Shown: one piece after another, positions 56,547-64,000 of the stretch
How the letters are laid out: each line of letters opens with the position of its first letter
Numbering within the stretch: the first letter of the stretch is position 1
Assembly (NCBI RefSeq): GCF_028583425.1
Contig: NC_072796.1
Location: forward strand, 143,105,464 to 143,169,463
Length of the DNA stretch: 64,000 nt
Direction of reading: 5' to 3'
Origin: Eublepharis macularius
Lineage: Eukaryota; Chordata; Lepidosauria; Squamata; Eublepharidae
The notes under the pieces: generated by a model
Database searches by the model: none
The model's input: the letters and a program-made list of their open reading frames with translations, nothing else
What the model was told of the DNA's origin: nothing
Made by a program: the position numbers and the translations under genes

Positions 56547-57054
56547 GTGATGTTACAGGGGAGGGCCAGCGGAAGTGCAGCACCTGCATGGGGGGCGGGG
56601 GCGGGTGGAGCTAGAGGCAGAGGTGAGCAACCCATCCTATCCCCACCCCACCCACTCCCTTCTGGCACACCATTACACCTACAACTAGCAGCCCTCATTT
56701 GGGATGAAATTCTGACCCAGCAACCAGGCCCAGCAAAGCCCCAGGTGCGCATCAGCCCCTGCAAGGACCTCCAGCAGATCAGGGTGAGCGGCAGCGCTCA
56801 GTTCCCTGTCTCTAGAAGGGGGCAGGGGAGTCGCAGAAGCACAGACAGGGATCTGGCAATGTTAGGGAAGTGGCTCTTGGGGCAAGGGGGGCACTTTGCT
56901 CCCAAACAAGTGCCCAACAGCCAATGGGGGCAGCCAGGGGCACAGCTCTTGTGTTCTCAGCCACAGCTGGTCCTCGGCCTCAGGAGAACTCCAGAGCCAA
57001 GCGCCCGTCAGGACTTCCGCCCCTGGGGGTGCAAGGATCAGGCACCCCACACAA

Positions 57055-57545
57055 GTATTGACCTGTAAGGCCCTGTGCGGACTGGGACCAGCGTATCTAC
57101 GGGACCGTCTCTCCCCGTATATTCCCCAGAGGACACTCCGATCAGGGGACAAACAGCTGTCGGTGGTCCCTGGCCCCAAGGAGGCCTGCCTGGCCTCGAC
57201 TAGAGCCAGGGCCTTTTCAGTCCTGGCTCCCACCTGGTGGAACGCTCTGTCTGCTGAGATCAGGGCCCGGCAGGACCTGCTATCCTTCCGCCGGGCCTGC
57301 AAGACAGAGTTGTTCGGCCAGGCGTATGGCTGAGATCTGGGCCTCCGCCTGCCTGAAAAAACAGGGTGTATAAAATCTTAACCCTCTCCGTGAAGGCTGT
57401 CCACCATCCTGTTTTAAATGTATATTAATACACTGCTGTTTTAATGTTTTAATGTAGATGGATTTTTTATTGAATTTTAATATGTTTTTATCCACCCTGA
57501 GTCAGCTCGCGAGCAGGGTGCAATAGAAATTTTAAATAAATAAGT
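57055..57545 (+). pseudogene. L2-like LINE ORF C-terminus and 3' UTR
   Basis: An open frame reads CKALCGLGPAYLRDRLSPYI, PQRTLRSGDKQLSVVPGPK, then STRARAFSVLAPTWWNALSA and DLLSFRRACKTELFGQAYG with a stop. It is followed by a 3' UTR ending ccaccctgagtcagctcgcg and an AAAT tail. It is the least degraded of the four copies. Confidence 0.85.
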
Positions 57546-57846
57546 AAGTAAGCAAGCAAGCAAGCAAAGGAAGGAGAGCCCATACCCCAGAAAGGATCCT
57601 TGAACAACTTCTATCCCACCTGCCCTCCAATTGCAGGTGTGCAGCGCACTCAAGTGTGAAGGTGTCATGTTGGGGGGAGGGAGATTGACCCCTGTTTTGT
57701 CTGCTGTGCCCCCTCTGTGAGAGCAGCAAGCGTGGCAAGCCCCCTCCAGAGCCCCCTCCACAATGGCTCATACTCAATAGAACTCACACCTGCTTCAGCT
57801 GTGTGCCTGTTGGCAAGAAGCTCAGCAGAGAGACCTACAGAATGGG

Positions 57847-58096
57847 CATAGATCCAGAGGAGTTAGCCGTGTTAGTCTATAGTCACAAAATAGTAGTAAG
57901 TCCAGTAGCACCTTTAAGACTAACCCACTTTATTGTAGTATGAGCTTTCGAGAACCACAGCTATCTTCGTCAGATGAAGAGAGCTGCGATGCTTGAAAGC
58001 TGACAATGCATCTGACGAAGAGAGCTGTGGTTCTCAAAAGCTTATGCTACAATAAAGTGGGTTAGTCTTAAAGGTGCTACTGGACTCTTCACTGTT
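57847..58096 (+). mobile_element. PLE-derived inverted-arm element, family A
   Basis: A perfect 12-bp duplication (ctacagaatggg) is at 57,835-57,846 and 58,097-58,108. The left arm is complete (atagatccagaggagttag) and the right arm is truncated at ggactcttcac. The arms share the private variant cccac/gtggg where others have ccaac/gttgg. The plus hammerhead (58,008-58,047) has only GAAA to AAAA as a core change. Confidence 0.92.
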
Positions 58097-58590
58097 CTAC
58101 AGAATGGGGCAGTCCAACGGGGGGAGTGGAGAGTTCCTCCCCCTCTCCAAGGGCAGCCCCTGGAGCACCAGTGAGCGTGTGGCAGCAGGTGCCACCATTT
58201 CTGCCTCACCTGGCTCCGCCTGATTCCTGCACGTGGGCTGCATTGAACAGGAAATTCGGCTGTCATGCCCACACCCAGCATTAGATACAGGCTGTGGGGA
58301 GGAGGCAGCCATAGAGGTCCACACGGCCCCATCCAAGGAAGAACAGGTTGGGGGCAGGAAGGAACACCCTGGCTCAGTAGTTTAGCTCCCCCCCCCCAGT
58401 ATGCATCCAGAGCCCCTAGAAACAGCAAGAAGAGCCCCCCAACACTTCCAAGGTCACCGTCTCTGAGCCCCACTTGTCAGAGACATCACAGGAGGACTCT
58501 CCAGGGTGTCTTGAGTGGTGCAGAAAAGCACCAACTCGGAGCCCCTAAGAGGCACTCCTTGCCTTGCTGGATCTGCTTGAACCAGTATCT

Positions 58591-58796
58591 GAGAGCCAAG
58601 CTACAAGTGATGCCTGACACAGGTTGGACACGTGTCAGCTTCCCTCAAGTTTTGATGGGAAATGTAGGCATCTTGGTTTTACAGGTTGGCTCTCCATTAC
58701 AGCTGCAAGACCAGGATGCCTACATTTCCCATCAAGACTTGAGGGAAGCTGACAAGTGTCCAACCTGTGTCAGGCGTCACTTGTAGCTTGGATCTC
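58591..58796. mobile_element. Palindromic MITE / foldback element
   Basis: Two arms of about 90 nt are inverted copies: gagagccaagctacaagtga at the left matches tcacttgtagcttggatctc at the right. No target duplication is clear and no hammerhead core is present. Confidence 0.75.
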
Positions 58797-58799
58797 AGT

Positions 58800-61325
58800 C
58801 TGGTTGCAGTTGTCGGATCCCCCAGACGTTGGCCCTGGAGCTGACCAAGGTCCTGGAGCATTGCCTCCTGCCAAGCCTGGAGCTGGCTCTGCTCCGCAGG
58901 GCCTGTTTGGGTGTGAATGTGGGGTAACAACCACGGTAACAGCCAGTGGTTCCTGATGCAAGGCTGAAAGGACATGGAGGGAGGCATATTTCAGTGGGGA
59001 GGGAGGCGGAGTAACATGGAGTTTTGTCCTCACAGCAACTGCTCTAGGCCTGCCCTTCCCTTTCTCTCGAGAGTGCCTTTGGCCTTTTGACTGGGAGACC
59101 AGTGAGGGACTGCAGGCCCTGGGGAGACTACAGAGGCTGCAGCATGCCGTCCCCCTGTCTGGGGACCTGTGGTTCAGGGCTGGCTCCCTGGAGCAGGAAG
59201 ACAGAGCTCAAGCGGGGCTCAGGCTTAAGGGCTTTGCTCATATTGCAAAGGAGCCTGGAGTGCACACTTCACAGCATGCCTCGCAGCCCCTTTCGAGCTG
59301 CCTTCAACCCCCTGAGCACGAGCACTTTCCCTTTGCAGAGAGAAGAGGCTTCGTCACTTTCAGCACTGCTGACACCCAGAGGGTCTCCCTTGGTATCTGC
59401 ACCCTCAGCAGAAGGCTCGTGGGGGGGGGGCGTGCTCAGGCGAGCACCTCTTTTGCTTACTCAGTCCCTGGAAGCACCTGCAGTGAAAGGGTCCAGGGAG
59501 CAGGTGATGGGAAAGACCTCTGCCTGGAGACAAGCCTGGCCTGCAGGGGCCAAGGCGTGGCCTGACGCTGGAGAGGGCAACTTCAGGGTTTCGCATGTGT
59601 GCCAGAGAGGGCTACAGCCCCTGCCATGCCAGCAGGCCCCACAGGCTCATCTGCCACAGACGGGCTCTCCAGGGTCCCCGCTGGGAAAGGCCTCCCTGCC
59701 TGACCCAGAGGAGCTGGAGCAACCAAGGGCTCGTCTCAGATATGGGTCCAGCAGGGCTGCCCCAGGGGCACAGTCCCGGCAGCGCAGAGGGTTTGGCTAC
59801 GCAAGGGAGGGGGAGGCGGCGGCGGCGATGTGCTGATAGCACGGTTGGGGGATCCTGCCACATTAGCATTTTGATGAGAGCCTCTGGGGCCCCCTGGGGC
59901 TTGTTCCAGGAGGCTGCGCAGAGAGGGGGCACCATCTGGCCCTGGACGGTATCATTACAGACACTGGGAGAGCTGGAAGCAGGAGCCCCTGGGCTCCCAG
60001 GATTCCCTCTTCAGGCAAGCCTTCTTGGGGCTGGCAAGTTACCCAGAGCTGATTTTCCGAGGCAAAGGACACGTCTGAAACACAGAAAACAAGAACAGAG
60101 CACCTCTGAACATAAGCAGAGTGCCTCCCACCTCTCACTTTACAGAGCAACAGGGCTGGCCAAAGAGATTTTACCTCCCTGGGTGGCTGCAGCTCATTAG
60201 CCATGAGGGGTGGAGCACAACTGGGGCTGAACGATGCCCTTAAGAACATAACCGCACGGGAACTCGTGGTTCGTATGTGCAGAAGATGGCCCATTCACCA
60301 CCCCCACCCCAATGCCACATGCAGAAAGGAGGCTGGCGGCAGGAAGGAGCACGTGAAAGGTCCCGCCTCCCACGTCGCACTCTGTGGGGACAGGCGGTTC
60401 TCCCTCCAGACCCTTCAACCTCTTGTAGTCACTGGGGCTTGTGTGAGGGGGGATTATATGGCAATCAGGGATGCCGTAAATCTTCCCAAAGGGAAGCTGA
60501 GGGAGAGGGAAATTCATATCAAGAAGACGACCCACTTGATTTTTATATAGAAATGGAAGCTGAAAATCTCGGGCAGCCAATTCCCTGGTGAGGCAGAAGT
60601 TTGTCCTGGGTGTCGCATTGCCCACACGAATGCAGCCAGTTGCCTCTGCCGGGCACACCATGGCACAGCTTGGCAATGCATGGCACACACCCTGCCAATG
60701 GCTGCCTGGGACTGTGGCACAAGGGGACAGATGCTGGCACACCTCCTTTGTGTTGGCAAGGCCTGCCTGGAGGTGAGCGCACGGAGGCACGGAGAGGCGC
60801 AAGGTCCTGAAGATACGTTAAGAGTTCTGTTTGGCTGCAAGCTGGCGGAAGGCAGAAAGAAGCTGGCATCTTTACAAGGGCATGGGGAGCACCTGGCACA
60901 GGACGGATTGGCACAGTCTCCCACATCATTGGATGGTGACATTTTGGGACTGATTTTGCAGGACAGAAGACAACATACACGAATTGCGGCTTCCATGCGT
61001 GAGTGCATGCACGTGTGTCTGCCTATCTCAGAAATGTAGTTTGCCAGATTAGAACTAAATGCTAATAGAACATATAACTTCTGAAGTGTTAAATCCCAGA
61101 AGCAAGACTGGTGGAGTCTTTGCCCAAGAAGGCAGGCATTGCATCCTTGTCAAGACTAGCCAGTGCGGGATAAGTTCTGCAAGGGGCCGCACAGAAGTGC
61201 GAGAACGCATCTTATTAACCTGCTGCATGTTCATTCCACCCTTCACTTATCCCTACACTCTTGTGATCGTGGGCAATATGCATATACATACGACTACATA
61301 TTAATGATGCACTTGTGTTGGTTGT
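58800..61325. other. Unannotated intergenic stretch
   Basis: About 2.5 kb. Open frames up to about 250 codons exist on both strands but are low-complexity or unfamiliar and overlap each other; no gene is supported. Confidence 0.45.
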
Positions 61326-61329
61326 AATG

Positions 61330-61413
61330 GCTTTTAAGGTGAGAATTTAATTTGTATGTTTTGATTTGTTATCAGCCTTGGTGGCCCTGTGAGGGCAGAA
61401 AGGCAAGGTAAAA

Positions 61414-61445
<32 letters not shown>
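61330..61445 (+). mobile_element. LINE 3' tail with (CA)n
   Basis: cagccttggtggccctgtgag, then a gcagaaaggcaaggtaaaaat end and a CA run at 61,415-61,443. Confidence 0.5.
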
Positions 61446-61842
61446 CTTACTCATTCTGTTCACACATATTCTTTCAACACAGTATTCACACATACAGCTG
61501 GTCAACAGTTCAATTGTGTCACCTATTTCCGATGAACCCGTTTCCAGCAATATGCTCACCATCTGCATTTAGACCTTTTTAAATGTTTTGTTAAATTTCT
61601 AAGAAGCTGGAGTGCTTATGAACATTCCATAACACATTAGTACCTAAGTTGGAGGCCAAGGAAGTCCCGTTTCAGTCATTTGAAGCCTGAACTCTTACCT
61701 CCGCTAGCTCTGGATATTTCAAAGCCTAAAGCCTGTTTACGTTAGCTTTATTTCTTCTTTTATCAAGTTTATCTAATTTGGGAGATAAGCTGGAAAAACT
61801 GCTATTTTTTCTGGAAATGAACATGATCTGTGCTTTAGTAGC

Positions 61843-62053
61843 TGTTGTAGCACAGTGGTTAAGTGGTTCGGCTGCGAATCAGCACTTTACTGGTTCGAAT
61901 CCCACTCCTGCCATGAGCTCAATAGGTGGCCTTGGGTCAGCCACTCCTCTCAGCCCCAGCTCCCGAGCTGTATTGTGGGGATAATAACAACACTAACACT
62001 TGTTCACTGTTCTGGGAGAGGCACTAATCTGTCTAGAAGTGGTATATAAGCGC

Positions 62054-62137
<84 letters not shown>
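61843..62137 (+). mobile_element. tRNA-derived SINE with (GTT)28 tail
   Basis: A-box tagcacagtggttaagtgg and an exact B-box GGTTCGAATCC are both preserved. The body ggtggccttgggtcagccac is shorter than in the other SINEs. The tail at 62,054-62,137 is 28 uninterrupted TGT units. Confidence 0.88.
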
Positions 62138-62589
62138 AAAACCACATTTGTCTCTTTAAAACAATGGTAAATACATTAACAATCACACAAGAACTTGTGC
62201 ATGGCTGTGAAGTTTTCAGGTTGCCAGTGTCAAGTTATACCCTATTCTACAGGGATGCAGAAAAAGCGAAAGAGCCCTGTGCCTATGAAGAGCCCTCCTT
62301 TGCCTATGAAGAGCCCTGCTTAAACACCCAAGCCCCCTGGGATTTGGGTCAGGATGACCTCAGAAGGGGGGCCAAGGCAGGGCCCAGCTGGCTCTCTCCT
62401 GTAGTGGCCAAGCCCTGCCTTCCTCTGGTACTTTCTAGGCACGGGGATGCTGGCAGCATGTCAAGGGGGCACAGGGGGCATTGAGCAGATAGCCTTGAAA
62501 TACACCCAGGCAGGGCCCGGGGGAATGGGGTTAGCCTAGGGAACCCTGCCGGGGCATCCCGGCTGCCTCTTCACCAAGGCAGGGGGGGA

Positions 62590-62880
62590 GCTCTGTATAT
62601 TCATTTGTTTAGACCATATTTATGCCACCTTTCCATGCAACAAGGTCCCTAAGGCAGCGAAAAACCAAAGCAATTAATACAAGCTTTTAAAAATACATGT
62701 TATAAAACCAATTAAAAACAACAATTAATCAAACACACATAAAGAATAAAAGCACGAATACACCGAAGAGGGTCAGTGAGGGTAAGCCAAACAAAAGAGG
62801 CAGGTCTTCACAGGCTGATGGAAGTCAGTGATCAAGGGGGACAGATGAATCTCCCTGGGGAGGGAATCCCATATTTGGGG
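62590..62880 (-). mobile_element. LINE 3' region fragment
   Basis: gaccatatttatgccacctt, then A-rich sequence and gaggcaggtcttcacaggc; similar to 47,570-47,830. Confidence 0.45.
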
Positions 62881-62892
62881 GATCATGACTGA

Positions 62893-63115
62893 GATGTGGG
62901 GTTGCCATCCTCCAGGTGGAGCCAGGAGATCTCCTGGCACTCCAACTGATCTCCAGGCTACAGAGATCAGCTCCCCTGGAGAAAAGGGCTGCTTTGGAGG
63001 GTGGGCTCTGTGGCATTACACCCTGCTGAGATCCCTCCCCTCCCTGTACTCCACTTTCTCCAGGCACCACCTCCAAATCTCCTAGGATTTCCCAACTGGG
63101 AAGGGGCAACCCTAC
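62893..63115. mobile_element. GGTTGCCAAC-ended DNA transposon (nonautonomous)
   Basis: ggggttgccatcctccagg to ggaaggggcaaccctac, with aaaagggctgctttggaggg inside. Confidence 0.65.
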
Positions 63116-63124
63116 TGAAAATGC

Positions 63125-63392
63125 CTATCTCAGGTTAGAGTTGCCATCTCTGGGTTGGCCCGTGAGCTGGAGGGTTGCCGTCTCTGGGTCGGAAAATTCC
63201 TGGAGATTTTGGGGATGGAGCCTGGAGAGGGTGGGATTTGGGGAGGGGAGGGACCTCAGAGGGATATAATGCCGTAGAGTCCACCTTCCAAGGCAGCCAT
63301 TTTCTCCAGGGGAACTGACCTCTGTCACCTGGCAATTCATTGTAATTCCAGATCTCCAGCCACCTCCTGGAGGTTGGCAACCCAATGTGAGG
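63125..63392. mobile_element. GGTTGCCAAC-ended DNA transposon, opposite orientation
   Basis: gagttgccatctctgggttg to tcctggaggttggcaaccca. It is in inverse orientation to the copy at 62,893, only 10 bases away. Confidence 0.65.
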
Positions 63393-63394
63393 AA

Positions 63395-64000
63395 TTCCTA
63401 AGAGCAGCAGGAGGAGTTCATTGCTTGGCTTGTGTGCTGAGCTGACCTCCATCCGCCAAGGAAGTTTCTGGAGCAGGAAATCCGGGACGGTGCATGCCGG
63501 CAGACAAAGTGGATTGCTTCAATTCTTGTCACTCAAGGGTCCTGTTGTATATGAGATGATTTTCTTCCATGGATATTATTTGTATGCAAAAATATTATTT
63601 GCATGCACACATACATACTCTGAATGGTGTGACAAAGGCACCTGTTTTACCAGGTGTGTAAAATATCTTTCGAGGGAACTCTTTTTGAGTTAACACAACG
63701 CTTAATCTCACCAGTGTACATTTTTTAGATGTTCGTGTTTTGTTCATAAACTTTATTCCGCTATATCTCTTGTCTAGATACAGGAAACTACGAGTCAAAA
63801 ATTACAGAATGGGAAACCCTAAAACTTCAAATTGAAAACATGCCACTAAAATATTGCTGTAGCTCTCTCACAGCAAATTAAACCTGGATCTTTTTCAGAA
63901 CAAAATCTCTGGATGACAGAAATTGCTGACTTTGGGACTGGGAGGGTTGCCCAGGTGGGGAGAAATCCAGAGCCCAGAGGAAACTACCCAGGTGTGAAAA
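63395..64000. other. Unannotated end of window
   Basis: AT-rich sequence, no recognised feature. Confidence 0.45.

Noticed and set aside
59087..59836. 249-codon plus-strand frame
   Set aside because: No domain, no homologous motif and several overlapping frames of similar length; no splice or promoter context supports it.
61843..61925. Functional tRNA gene (good A and B boxes)
   Set aside because: It continues into a SINE body and (GTT)n tail, and no complete cloverleaf is evident.

Overview
The window is vertebrate nuclear DNA, most probably from a squamate reptile (lizard or gecko). The evidence is the repeat content: a Sauria-type tRNA SINE (52,737-52,925), other tRNA-derived SINEs with an (GTT)n or AT-rich tail, 5S rRNA-derived SINEs, CR1, L2-like and L1 LINE pieces, and many Penelope-like element (PLE) fragments carrying small hammerhead ribozyme motifs. 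No bacterial-style gene organisation is present. The species assignment is inference.

Only one protein-coding host gene can be supported: SCRT1 (Scratch family transcriptional repressor 1) on the minus strand, with two coding exons (18,599-18,485 and 16,907-16,132) inside a large CpG-rich domain (about 15.9-19.7 kb). It encodes an N-terminal SNAG motif and five C2H2 zinc fingers, 295 or 296 residues depending on a tandem NAGNAG splice acceptor. Fifteen bases after its stop codon there are 16 perfect copies of the GGGGCC hexanucleotide (16,021-16,116), the unit that is expanded in human C9orf72. Upstream of the start codon there are two REST/NRSF (RE1)-like sites with compressed half-site spacing (19,063 and 19,393) and a possible TATA box (19,485).

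Region by region: 0-5 kb is intergenic, with a hAT-like palindromic MITE, a 5S-SINE, a PLE relic and an L2-like LINE tail. The stretch 5.15-7.45 kb is an orphan CpG island with a ZNF143-type promoter motif and no recognisable coding exon. From 7.5 to 12.9 kb there are LINE, SINE and PLE fragments and unrecognised sequence. The stretch 12.95-14.8 kb holds further CpG-rich blocks, and 13.9-15.7 kb is AT-rich and may be SCRT1 3' UTR. SCRT1 occupies 15.9-19.6 kb. From 20 to 64 kb the window is intergenic, made of repeats and several unique AT-rich blocks that look like conserved noncoding elements.

The most distinctive material is the PLE-derived hammerhead system. Three sequence families share one architecture (CUGANGA core, one bulged base, hairpin II, GAAA, a loopless 2-bp stem III, cleavage position, short stem I), and the stem sequences differ between families while staying paired. 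Copies lie singly, as inverted pairs flanked by 12-15 bp target duplications, and as tandem arrays with a 51-52 nt period: four units at 27,450-27,645 and nine units at 54,269-54,721. A PLE GIY-YIG endonuclease C-terminus is also present (36,338-36,586). Small PLE-associated hammerheads are known as a class; the arrays, the asymmetric inverted-arm geometry and the homogenised core-dead inner units are what looks undescribed here.
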